From: Zopfochytrium polystomum
Taxonomy: Eukaryota; Chytridiomycota; Chytridiomycetes; Chytridiales; Chytridiaceae
Length of the DNA: 64,000 bases
Assembly: GCA_025765615.1 (NCBI GenBank)
Contig: JAIVFJ010000083.1
Coordinates: 62,001-126,000, forward strand
Reading direction: 5' to 3'
This document shows, one piece after another, positions 20,401 to 31,545 of the stretch; within the stretch, counting starts at the first letter, position 1, and each line of letters opens with the position of its first letter. The notes beneath the pieces are model-generated. The model worked only from the letters and a program-made list of their open reading frames with translations, made no database searches and had not been told where the DNA came from. Both the position numbers and the translations under genes were made by a program.

Positions 20401-22507
20401 TCAATTGCAAAAATTTCTTGTGCAACACGGACATCACTACTTGGAAGCATGCAGCTTGCTAGACTCCCTCAATTTGGTTATTTCTGCCATGACCAAGCTC
20501 CAGAAGCTTGTTCTTGCCAAGACACACCAAGTCCACACCCTGATGGAAGATATGAAAAGGGTTGTGCAGAAGTTTCTCATTCCACTCAAGGCATCTGCAT
20601 TGCAGGTTTATTTCACTGCTGTACCCTTCTCCCCGAGTGATTCTGAATTTTTTAAGACATTTGTTCAGAATGTGCCTGAAAGTGTGTCATGCCCTAGAGT
20701 TGTGAAGGGGCAACCAAAATCTTGGCCTTCCTGTTTAAATATTCTTAAGGGACATTCTTATGATGTCTCCGCTGCGGCATTCAGCCCTGATGGTCAGTTT
20801 GTAGTGTCAGGAAGTTATGACAAGACAGTCAGGATTTGGAATGCTTCCACTGGCCAGGAGCTGCATAAGCTGGAGGGACACTCTGATTATGTTACATCTG
20901 CAGCATTCAGTCCTGATGGGCAGTTTGTTGTGTCTGGAAGTTGGGACAAGACAGTCAGGATTTGGAATGCTTCCACTGGCCAGGAGCTGCAAAAGCTGGA
21001 GGGACACACTGATTTTGTCTCCTCTGCAGCATTCAGTTCTGATTGGCAGTTTGTTGTGTCTGGAAGTAGTGACAAGACAGTCAGGATTTGGAATGCTTCC
21101 ACTGGCCAGGAGCTGCAAAAGCTGGAGGGACACTCTCATGATGTCCACTCTGCAGCATTCAGTTCTGATGGGCAGTTTGTTGTGTCTGGAAGTCGGGACA
21201 AGACAGTCAGGATTTGGAATGCTTCCACTGGCCAGGAGCTGCAAAAGCTGGAGGGACACTCTCATGATGTCTCCTCTGCAGCATTCAGTCCTGATGGGCA
21301 GTTTGTTGTGTCTGGAAGTAGTGACAAGACAGTCAGGATTTGGAATGCTTCCACTGGCCAGGAGCTGCAAAAGCTGGAGGGACACTCTCGTTCTGTCAAC
21401 TCTGCAGCATTCAGTTCTGATGGGCAGTTTATTGTGTCTGGAAGTGATGACAAGACGGTCAGGATTTGGAATGCTTCCACTGGCCAGGAGCTGCATAAGC
21501 TGGAGGGCCACTCTGATTATGTTACGTCTGCAGCATTCAGTCCTGATGGGCAGTTTGTTGTGTCTGGAAGTAGTGACAAGACAGTCAGGATTTGGAATGC
21601 TTCCACTGGCCAGGAGCTGCAAAAGCTGGAGGGACACACTGATTTTGTCTACTCTGCAGCATTCAGTTCTGATTGGCAGTTTGTTGTTTCTGGGAGTCGG
21701 GACAGGACAATCAGAATTTGGGATGCTTCCACTGGCCAGGAGCTGCTTAAGCTGGAGGGACACTCTCATTCTGTCAACTGTGCAGCATTCAGTTCTGATG
21801 GGCAGTTTGTTGTTTCTGGGAGTCGGGACAGGACAATCAGAATTTGGAATGCTTCCACTGGCCAGGAACTGCTTAAGCTGGAGGGACACTCTCATTCTGT
21901 CAACTGTGCAGCATTCAGTTCTGATGGGCAGTTTGTTGTGTCTGGAAGTGATGACGAGACAGTCAGAATTTGGAATGCTTCCACTGGCCAGGAGCTGCAT
22001 AAGCTGGAGGGACACTCTGATTATGTTTTGTCTACAGCATTCAGTCCTGATGGGCAGTTTGTTGTGTCTGGAATTCATGACACAGTCAGGATTTGGAATG
22101 CTTCCACTGGCCAAGAGCTCCATAAGCTGGATGGTTTTTCATTCACAGATTCTTCTGGATTCAGTCCTGATGGGCAATCTGTTGTTTTGGAGGACGAAAA
22201 TAGCAAGAGAATGTTTGTGAACTTTAGGACAGGATTGCCAGTGGAAAGTAGAGCTGTCACACTCACAACTCCAAGCGTGGCACACCAGTTTAGTGCACGT
22301 AATCTGTCAGGACAGCGACTGGAGAGTGTGGAAAGAGTGTTTCATCGTGGTGTTTGGTTCACCCTTGATGTCACAAAAGTCTGTTGCTGGCTTTCGCCTG
22401 AATTCCGTGGCACATTGCAGCTCTTCTCAAGGCAAATTGTTTTCACTTTGGGTTCAGGATTTTCCTCTGTTATTGAGTTTTGCCCAGAAGTGGCTCGTTC
22501 TCTTTGA
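17500..22507 (+). CDS. PB1-like/TIR/NACHT/WD40 STAND protein (NLR-like receptor)
   Basis: Six exons join in phase: 17500-17724, 17778-17856, 17923-17995, 18038-18317, 18360-18616, 18673-22507, giving 1582 residues. Order of domains: residues 1-80 PB1/ubiquitin-like fold (IVLEYVDRATGQIMVLDVDDD); about 118-255 TIR, with PFFISY as first strand, FWDAECLSFGQDW, VIVLLCSD, and the CLLEWELAL helix holding the candidate catalytic Glu at 219-221; about 385-560 NACHT with Walker A GVAGVGKS (396-403), Walker B VVLVVDALDEC (about 497-507) and a TGRPE sensor-like motif; a helical middle; WD40 propeller about 993-1457; a 120-residue tail. Known relatives are nucleotide-switched receptors in which repeats sense a ligand and TIR acts as NADase or adaptor. 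Here sensing and NAD cleavage are inference. GC and codon use match the host, with clean introns, so it is not a fresh transfer. Confidence 0.88.
20748..22131 (+). repeat. Eleven near-identical 126-bp WD40-coding repeats
   Basis: Each unit encodes 42 residues built on LEGHSxxVxSAAFSSDG, QFVVSGSxDKTVRIW and NASTGQELxK. Units differ mainly at the three residues before the SAAF strand and at the residue before the DKT motif. Units 2-3 and 7-8 share the same YVT/FV and DG/DW pattern, a sign of block duplication. The eleventh unit lacks one residue, and a degenerate twelfth follows. Long open frames in other phases across this array are by-products of the repeat. Confidence 0.95.
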
Positions 22508-22707
22508 ATTTCTGTGCTTCTGTGGATTTTTTCACCGTGAGGGAGGCTAACTTGTTTTGTGAAGACAGTGTGATGTTAAATTTGAAGAAAATACAAAGAA
22601 ATGAGAGATTATTGACCATTTTGCTGGACATTGCACACAAATTTACTTAACAAATAAAACCCAATTTTTTCACTAGATTCGTAAATTCTTACTGTCAATT
22701 TCATATA

Positions 22708-22842
22708 CCTTGAGATTTTGAGGCAGCAAAAAAAGTTTGGTGGAACGTCAAAAACTTTTGACTATTGGAGACAGACCACCCGTCCTAATTGAAAACTTTT
22801 TTTTGTTTCCCCAAAGCTTTTTTCGGCCTCAAAATCTCAAGG
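22708..22842. mobile_element. MITE-like element with 17-bp inverted ends
   Basis: CCTTGAGATTTTGAGGC at 22708-22724 is repeated as its exact reverse complement at 22826-22842. The 135-bp element has no coding capacity. Superfamily is unclear. Confidence 0.5.
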
Positions 22843-23167
22843 AATTTGAAATTCACTCTAATTGTTTTCACAATATTTTGAGTTCCTGGCCACTATTTAT
22901 CTTTTAAACATTTCTTCCATTTTCTACTTACTATTTTTTTCAACGGACATCTTACTTTCAAATTAGGAATGTTCTTCTCAGAACTTCACATACATTTATT
23001 TCTATCGATTTATCTCCACAAAGTCGTATCTGTATTTGATTTTCTTATTATTTTTGTGCAGCTTAATTAAAAATGAAAAGCTTCAACAAAAAAAACACAG
23101 TTTTAAAATTTTTTTTGTAAAATGTACGGTTTTAGTAAACTTTTGTACAGTTTCCAGTTTTTTTGTA

Positions 23168-23354
23168 CAGTGTGGGACATCAAAAACAATTGCAAATTCA
23201 CTCAACACAATAAAACAGCTAACCCCACTAACACAAACCCACCTATTTCCTAAGATATATCAGTTCTCCCCACTATCATACATCGATTAACATAGAAACT
23301 GTTTTAGTAGGGAATGTCGATTTCGAATTTGCTTGTTTTTGATGTCCCACACTG
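23168..23354. mobile_element. Tc1/mariner-type MITE with 22-bp inverted ends
   Basis: Ends are CAGTGTGGGACATCAAAAAC plus two more matching bases and the exact reverse complement, both flanked by TA as a target duplication. 187 bp, non-coding. CAGTG ends and TA sites fit Tc1/mariner. Confidence 0.8.
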
Positions 23355-23534
23355 TACAGATAATAAGTGACGCTCCTTTTCAAGTTATTGACGCCAATTG
23401 CCAACAGGTGCCTAAAAAGTAACGCCTTTAAGTTTCAAAACGAGCCTAAAGAACCTTTCCACTATGACGCTGTTTTTCCAAAAAGTGACGCTTTTCTTAA
23501 AAAAAGTAATACTGATTGCCCAAAAGGTGACGCC

Positions 23535-24030
23535 TCTTAAATCATCACTAAAGAAAGTTTTAGTCTTCAATTTAAAAATACCCTTCTATAATCCACTCCC
23601 TTAATCATTTTTCTCTCGCAATAACCATAACACTTGAAGACATTTTCAATTAGCCTTGTTGTTTGAACAATGTATTTATCGTATCTATGACGCTTGAAAA
23701 ATTCTTTAATGTCAGTTAGTGAAACAAAATCGTCTATTTCCCCAACTTCATATTGTCTTTCCAATTTATCTAACACACTTTCTTTGTCTGTTCAATACAT
23801 TTTTCGAATTGATTCAAATGATAATGGTTGATTATAGATGAAGATGTTGTCTCTGAGTTTTTTGTATGTATCAGGTAGAATTAGAAGCAATGCTTGTTTC
23901 ATTTTCTTTTGTCTTTCTTTTGTACATTTTACTGCCAATTTTTCATGTCACTCTTTTGGTTTAGCAACAAACTTTGTTTTATGTCAGATCCTTCAGGGAG
24001 CAAAATGCTGGTAATTTGGTGAACGGTTTT
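23535..24030 (-). pseudogene. C-terminal fragment of an AT-rich helicase-like gene, frameshifted
   Basis: Minus-strand frames carry LPEGSDIK, then after a frame change IFIYNQPLSFES, then VSLTDIKEFFKRH and GVDYRRVFLN at the end. The order and character resemble the C-terminal region of D5-type virus primase-helicases, but I rely mainly on the linked Walker A piece at 24505-24727. At least one frame change and several in-frame stops mark decay. The product would have been a large-DNA-virus or virophage-type replication helicase. No joined reading is offered. Confidence 0.4.
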
Positions 24031-24504
24031 TTTTGTACGCTTTTTTGTACGCTTTTCTAACTATTTTGTACGTTGTTTTTATTTACGGTCTTGTTTTTAA
24101 GAAATTATCACTAAGGAATCATAATTTGTATCACACTCTTATTTATTGTGTAACCAAAAGAGTTTTTCCTTTTTTGAGAACGATTTAAGTCTCACATTTC
24201 TTTTGCTGTGACATATTTCACTGTCATGATTGTGATTTTCCATTAAAAATTATACCTGATTTTCCTCAGTTTGTACGCTTTTCGAATTTTTTTGTACGCT
24301 TTTCTAAAAAGTTGTACAAGTGAAACATCTGAAACATTGCATTTTGATTTCAGACCCACAAACACATTTTCTATATGCCTTACCACCCACTTCCTTTCTT
24401 TCTTCCAACATCATTCCCCCAAATGCTTTTGTGAATTAATTTTAGAGCAAAAACATTATTCTTTGCAATGTCTTTTCACTGAGCAGCATCTTTTTCACAC
24501 CATT

Positions 24505-24727
24505 CTAATAAATATAGCCTTTCTCTGTCAGAATTTTATTATGCAACAAACTTCTTGAATAGGATCCAAAATTAGTATGTAATCTATCTGATACAAACCT
24601 TTTTCCATTACTGGTGGTTCCTTCATGTAGTACTAACAAGTCATCTCTAGGTATTCTATCCAATGTCTTTGCAAGAAGTTCTAGTACTTTGTCAACATCT
24701 TTCTCATTAATGTCTTCAGAACAGGTC
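24505..24727 (-). pseudogene. SF3-helicase-like ATPase fragment (Walker A)
   Basis: Open minus-strand frame of about 74 codons ending at TAG (24505-24507). It contains LAKTLDRIPRDDLLVLHEG followed by TTSNGKR (codons at 24598-24627), which fits the GxxxNGK Walker A of D5-like SF3 helicases, although the last Ser/Thr is Arg. A glycine-tyrosine block (NFGSYSRS) follows at the expected distance. The upstream part is cut off at the GC shift near 24735. Truncated and probably non-functional. Confidence 0.45.
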
Positions 24728-24841
24728 TCGATAGGACAGCCAGGCTAACAGCCCAGCTTACGTCCGGCTCCGTGCACAACCTCACCACCTCTCACATCCT
24801 TGCCTTGATAGGTGCAGGTGATTCGTCTTTTGTTTGATTGG

Positions 24842-26939
<2,098 letters not shown>

Positions 26940-27270
26940 ATTCACTCATATTATTCTTTCCATGAAACATCAAAATTTCTTTGCAGACTCTTTACGTATT
27001 TCTGGACAAAATTTGATGTTCTTTGTTTGCACATTCCACTCATTTCTTCGAAAATATCCCATTTTTTGGTTTCATCAGCATAAATTGCATTTATCGTAGG
27101 GTTGTGACGTGCTTGGTAAACGTTTGGTGCATTTCTTTGGTTATTTCATACCTCTCTTCTTGTGGATATTTAAATGTGCAGTTGTCTAATGAATCTGCAT
27201 AGCCATGTTTCAAATCACAATTTGCTGTAAAACTTATTTATTTCATTTCTTGCTGAGTGGAGCATGTCAT
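26940..27270 (-). pseudogene. AT-rich degenerate coding fragment, unrecognised
   Basis: Two overlapping minus-strand frames, one with FKYPQEERYEITKEMHQ and one with ADETKKWDIFEEMSGMCKQ, abut with a frame change near 27105. Base composition and protein character resemble the decayed fragment at 23.5-24.7 kb and differ from the neighbouring host genes. No family is recognised; shared origin is a guess. Confidence 0.3.
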
Positions 27271-27472
27271 ACTAACAACAACCCATGCTGATTGTCGTCG
27301 GCTTGTTGTTTTTTATCTCAGGGACATCATGTTTTATAATTTTTTATTTGTTCCAGCCCCAAAGGGGCTGGTGGGAAGAGAAAGAGCCATCAATGGTGAA
27401 GTGTAATAGACTTCGTCGAGGTATCACCTCAGCAAACCCACCCCATCCACTATGGACTTACAGGGTCGTCAG

Positions 27473-27825
27473 TGTCAGGAACAGGGCAGGACAGGACAAG
27501 GCAGACAAGGAACTGAGAGGAGTGATGATTGTATTGGAAACAATAATTCACTTGAGGGATGGGACAGGTCCCCCATCCCCCTTTTATACCTTTTGAGAGT
27601 GTTCCTTGTCAAGACTCCAAGAAAGTTCCAGAAAGAGCAATTAGTAATACAATGATACCAATGATACCAATGACAACAAGACAAGTCAGGAAAGCAAAGA
27701 AGGTTCCAGAAGGTTCCACAAGGTTCCATGAAGGAATGTTCTAGAAGGTTCCAGAAGGTTCCAGAAGGTTCCATGAAGGAATGTTCTAGAAGGTTCCAGA
27801 GGTTTCCAGAGGGTGATTCATAACA
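27473..27825 (-). mobile_element. 3' LTR of copy 2
   Basis: 353 bp, TG...CA. U3 holds the heat-shock-element array (27699-27811) and a TATAAAA box about 110 bp downstream in the element's direction. Confidence 0.95.
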
Positions 27826-27841
27826 TCATCTCCCCCTTTTA
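27826..27841 (-). other. Polypurine tract of copy 2
   Basis: Minus strand TAAAAGGGGGAGATGA lies directly against the 3' LTR; the pol stop codon TGA is inside it. Confidence 0.85.
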
Positions 27842-30800
27842 GGCCTCTTCTGCAACTTGGTGGGGTACCTGGTCTTGAACTCGAGCAGAAGGTCTTGGCA
27901 GTGAGTGAGGTTTGACTCAGGCTCCCAGGTGTTGTCAGCATCTGAGTAACCTTTCCACTTAACAAGGAACTTGAGTGTTCTTCCAAACCACTTGGCATCC
28001 AAGATTTGTTCAACCTCAAATTCCTCTTCACCTTCTACCTCAACTGGAGGAGGAGGAGGAACAACTCTGCCTCGAATGGAATTGGCCACAAACTTCTCTA
28101 AAAGGCTGACATGGAAAACTGGGTGGATCTTCATGGACGCAGGGAGATCCAGCTTGAAGGTGACTGGATTGATTTGCTCCAAGATCTTGAAAGGTCCCAA
28201 CTTGAGGTTGTCTAGCTTGGGACTTGGTCTTTTGGTCTGCAAGTTCTTCCTCAGAAGCCAAACTTGCTGACCCACAGCAAGGTCATGGTCCATTCTGTGA
28301 GTGTTGGCAAATCTTGAGGCATCTTCTTGGGCTTGCTTCAGGGTGGAGTCCAGGAAGGAGTTGATGATCTTGAGCTTATGTAAGTGTGAAGCTGCAGCAG
28401 GAGCTTGGACATTGGATAGGGTCTCTTGTCCCAGAAGATCTCCTCTTGGATTGAAGCCATAGGTTGCAAAGAAAGGAGATAGCTGGGTGCTTGAGTGGAG
28501 AGAATTGTTGAGAGCAAATTCTGCCAGTGGAAGGAGGGTGGGCCAATCATCCTGTTGATAGCTGACATAGCACCTCAAATACTGCTCCAGAGTCTGGTTT
28601 GTTCTTTCTGTTTGTCCATCAGTCTGAGGGTGATAAGCAGTTGACAGTTGAGACTTGATTCCAAGGGCTGCTGTGAGTGCTTTCCAAAATTGAGATCTGA
28701 ACTGTGGTCCTCTGTCACTGACGATTGACTGAGGCAGCCCATGGAGCCTGAATATGTGCTGCAAAAACAGGTCTGCTGTTCCTTGTGCATCTATATTCTC
28801 AGTGCAGGGGATGAAATGGGCCAACTTTGTCCTTCTGCAGATGACAACAAGGATAGAGTCAAATCCATGGGATGGGGGCAGTTTCACAATGAAGTCCATG
28901 GATATTGATGACCAAGGGCTGATGGCAATTGGGAGGGGCTCCAGAAGTCCATAGGGCTTGTGTCTGCTGGACTTGTTTCTTTGACAGGTTTCACAGCTGC
29001 TGACATAGTTCTTGATGTACTTCCTCATGCCTGGCCAGTAGAAGTCTCTGGAAACAAGCTCATAGGTCTTGTGCTCTCCTGGGTGTCCAGCTGTTGCTGC
29101 ATCATGCCTTGTCTTGAGTATCTCAAGTTTTTCCTCTTCTTGGCTGATTTGAATCTTGTGAGGCTTGGGGTCCTTGGAAATAGCATTGGCCCACACACTG
29201 TCAGGAAGCAATGAAAGGTGTGTCTTGGATGGTGGGGTGAAACCATCTCCCCCTTCAGGTGCAAGGTCTGTTCTTCTTGACAGGGCATCAGCCACAGTGT
29301 TAAGGTGGCCAGGAGAATAGCACAGCTTAAAGTCATACTCAGAGAGCAGTTCAGCCCACCTGGCATGCCTCTGCTTGAGCAACCTCCTTGCCCTGAAGAA
29401 GGTGAGGTTCTTGTGATCAGAATAGACAGAGATGCCTTTAGAACCAGCCAAGTAGTGTCTCCAGAATTTGAATGCTTCCACAATTGCAAGCAACTCCTTG
29501 TCATGGACTGTGTAGTTACACTCAGCACTGTTCAGCTTCCTGGAGTAATATGCCACTGGATGCAGAGGAGCAGAGGGGTCCTGAGAGCTTGGCTGGGACA
29601 GAACAGCGCCAAGGGCATAGTCTGAGGCATCAGTTTCCAAGGTGAAGGGAAGCAAGGGATCCACATGCTTAAGGAGTGGTGCACTTGTGGTTGCTGTCTT
29701 AAGAGCTAGCCAGGCTTGCTCTGCTGCTGGGGTCCATTCAAACTTGGTGGTCTTCTTGGTGAGATCAGTGAGAGGCTTGGCTATGGCAGAATAGTTGGCA
29801 ATGAAGGTTCTGTAGAAGTTGCAAAATCCAAGGAAGCTTTGAACATCCTTGATGGAATTTGGAGCCTTCCATTCAAGAATAGTTTGGATCTTGTCTGGTG
29901 CCATGGAGATCCCTTTGTCAGACACAATGAACCCCAAAAACTCAATGGAGGTCTTGTGGAATTCACACTTCTCCAGCTTTGCATAGAGGTGATGCTGTCT
30001 GAGTCTCTCCAAGACAGTCTTGACATGTCCCATATGGCTTGCAGTGTCAGATGAAAATACCAGGATATCATCCAGGTAGACAATGACAAAAAGGTCCAGA
30101 ATATCCCTGAAGATGTCATTCATCATGCCTTGGAAAATAGCTGGAGCATTGGTAAGTCCAAAGGGCATAACCAAGTACTCAAAGTGACCGTATTTGCATC
30201 TGAAGGCAGTCTTCCATTGATCCTGGGGCTTAATTCTGACCAAATTGTAGGCACCTCTGAGGTCAATCTTGGAAAATATCCTTGCATGGCTCAGTTTGTC
30301 CAGTAATTCAGAGATGAGAGGCAGTGGATAGCGGTTCTTGACTGTCATCTCATTGAGATCTCTGTAGTCCACACAGGGTCTCAGTCCCCCATCCTTCTTC
30401 TTGACAAAAAAGATGGGAGCTCCAGCTGGTGACTTGGAAGGTTGGATGAATCCCTTGTTCAGCATTTCTTCAATGTATTCTTGGAGGGCCTTGGCTTCTG
30501 GTGGAGAGAGGTGGTACAGTGGCTTGAAAGGTGGGCTGCAAGTTTCATCCTTGAGTGGGATTTCACAGTCATAAGGCCTCTGAGCTGGTAGCAGGTCTGA
30601 CTTGGTCTTGGAAAACACATCAGCATAAGGGAGATATTCTTTTGGTAGCTTGGATGCCAGCAAAATGTCTGATGGGTCCAGGTTGTCGTGCTCCTCAGCA
30701 GTGGGGCTTGAATTCTTGACTGGGAACTGTGATTCTTGAATCTTTGACTGAGAGTTCTGTTCTTGGCAAAGACTGTGAGCTGTGGAACTTGAATCTTGAA

Positions 30801-31545
30801 TGTGGACTGTGAACTGTGGTACTTGAATCTTTGACTGTGGGTTCTGTGAACAAGAGTCATGGCCATGACTGTGAGCTCTATGAGCTCTACTTGAATCTTG
30901 ACTGTGAACTGTGAACTGTGGAACTTGAGTCTTGGCTGGCTGTGAATCTTGAATCAAGGGCTTGAGAGCATGAGACTTGGGGGCTTGACTTGAGTTTTGG
31001 GTGACTGTTCCGATTGGTGGAGGTTGGACTTGACCAGTGACCCAATCAATGGCAGGGTTCTGGGCTTGCAGCCATGGTAATCCCAGGATGACAGAGAATG
31101 TGGGTGAGCCAAGATCCAATACTTCCAGATTGACCATGGATGGTGGAAAGTCTTGGATGTGGAGGTTTAGCTTGGTTTCATGGCTGATTTCCTTGAACAG
31201 AGCATGATTGGCAAAGTGGACCTTGAGGGGTGTGGATTTCTTGATCGTAGGAATGGCACAAGACTTGGCAAGGGTGGCATCAATGATGTTGCAGGATGAT
31301 CCAGAGTCAATAAGGGCCTTGGTTGTGATGGTTGACTTGGGTGAGAGTTGAATCTTGACATCCATGGTGAGTTGGTGGGGCTTGGAATCTGAGGTGTTTG
31401 TGGTGCTGGTGGTGGTGATGAAACAGGGGCAGCTTGGAGGAGGGTCCAGGGAATTGCCCCTCAGTGAGCCTGGACCTGGGAGTTTGGGTGCTTCTTCCTT
31501 GGGCAGTCCTTGACAGCATGCTCCTTGGAGCCACAGTAAAAACAC
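27826..31545 (-). CDS. pol: Chromovirus Pol polyprotein, intact
   Basis: About 1239 codons in the -1 frame relative to gag, reached by frameshift and not by its own start. Domains in order: protease (ALIDSGSSCNIIDA), reverse transcriptase (YRDLNEMTVKNRYPLPLI through the catalytic VYLDDILVFS), RNase H (TLETDASDYALGAVLSQ, DKELLAIVEAF, YSDHKNL), integrase with the HHCC zinc finger (HPGEHKTYEL...CETCQ) and DDE core (SMDFIVKLP, VSDRGPQFRS, QTDGQTERTNQ), and a C-terminal chromodomain ([29 protein letters not shown]). All catalytic motifs are intact. The chromodomain would guide integration to modified chromatin. Confidence 0.95.
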   Translation of the reverse strand: MFLLWLQGACCQGLPKEEAPKLPGPGSLRGNSLDPPPSCPCFITTTSTTNTSDSKPHQLTMDVKIQLSPKSTITTKALIDSGSSCNIIDATLAKSCAIPTIKKSTPLKVHFANHALFKEISHETKLNLHIQDFPPSMVNLEVLDLGSPTFSVILGLPWLQAQNPAIDWVTGQVQPPPIGTVTQNSSQAPKSHALKPLIQDSQPAKTQVPQFTVHSQDSSRAHRAHSHGHDSCSQNPQSKIQVPQFTVHIQDSSSTAHSLCQEQNSQSKIQESQFPVKNSSPTAEEHDNLDPSDILLASKLPKEYLPYADVFSKTKSDLLPAQRPYDCEIPLKDETCSPPFKPLYHLSPPEAKALQEYIEEMLNKGFIQPSKSPAGAPIFFVKKKDGGLRPCVDYRDLNEMTVKNRYPLPLISELLDKLSHARIFSKIDLRGAYNLVRIKPQDQWKTAFRCKYGHFEYLVMPFGLTNAPAIFQGMMNDIFRDILDLFVIVYLDDILVFSSDTASHMGHVKTVLERLRQHHLYAKLEKCEFHKTSIEFLGFIVSDKGISMAPDKIQTILEWKAPNSIKDVQSFLGFCNFYRTFIANYSAIAKPLTDLTKKTTKFEWTPAAEQAWLALKTATTSAPLLKHVDPLLPFTLETDASDYALGAVLSQPSSQDPSAPLHPVAYYSRKLNSAECNYTVHDKELLAIVEAFKFWRHYLAGSKGISVYSDHKNLTFFRARRLLKQRHARWAELLSEYDFKLCYSPGHLNTVADALSRRTDLAPEGGDGFTPPSKTHLSLLPDSVWANAISKDPKPHKIQISQEEEKLEILKTRHDAATAGHPGEHKTYELVSRDFYWPGMRKYIKNYVSSCETCQRNKSSRHKPYGLLEPLPIAISPWSSISMDFIVKLPPSHGFDSILVVICRRTKLAHFIPCTENIDAQGTADLFLQHIFRLHGLPQSIVSDRGPQFRSQFWKALTAALGIKSQLSTAYHPQTDGQTERTNQTLEQYLRCYVSYQQDDWPTLLPLAEFALNNSLHSSTQLSPFFATYGFNPRGDLLGQETLSNVQAPAAASHLHKLKIINSFLDSTLKQAQEDASRFANTHRMDHDLAVGQQVWLLRKNLQTKRPSPKLDNLKLGPFKILEQINPVTFKLDLPASMKIHPVFHVSLLEKFVANSIRGRVVPPPPPVEVEGEEEFEVEQILDAKWFGRTLKFLVKWKGYSDADNTWEPESNLTHCQDLLLEFKTRYPTKLQKRPKRGR
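31425..31488 (-). promoter_or_regulatory. -1 ribosomal frameshift signal between gag and pol
   Basis: In the gag-pol overlap the minus strand has the slippery heptamer C CCA AAC (31482-31488) in the gag frame. After a 5-nt spacer, GGTCCAGG (31469-31476) can pair with CCTGGACC (31443-31450). The loop AGGGGCA (31455-31461) can pair with TGCCCCT (31425-31431), making an H-type pseudoknot. The gag stop codon is in the first loop. The same sequence occurs in copy 3 at 47075-47138. Confidence 0.8.

Larger units (their letters stand above)
22508..24735. other. AT-rich island with decayed viral-like coding and MITE-like hairpins
   Basis: Base composition drops sharply after the TIR-NACHT stop and recovers at about 24735. 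It contains two hairpin elements, two open-frame fragments of a helicase-like gene on the minus strand, a recurrent TTTTGTAC motif (about 23110-24315) and a run of degenerate TGACGC motifs (23367-23535). Confidence 0.6.

Noticed and set aside
20748..22131. CRISPR-like regular repeats
   Set aside because: Units are 126 bp, coding, without spacers, and lie in a eukaryotic exon.
20807..22220. Long open frames (438 and 467 codons) in other phases across the WD40 region
   Set aside because: They repeat every 126 bp in step with the WD40 units and exist only because the array lacks stops in those phases.
23535..24030. TGA read as tryptophan in the AT-rich fragment
   Set aside because: Some in-frame TGA codons sit at plausible Trp positions, but a real frame change is also needed and TAA/TAG occur as well, so decay explains it more simply.
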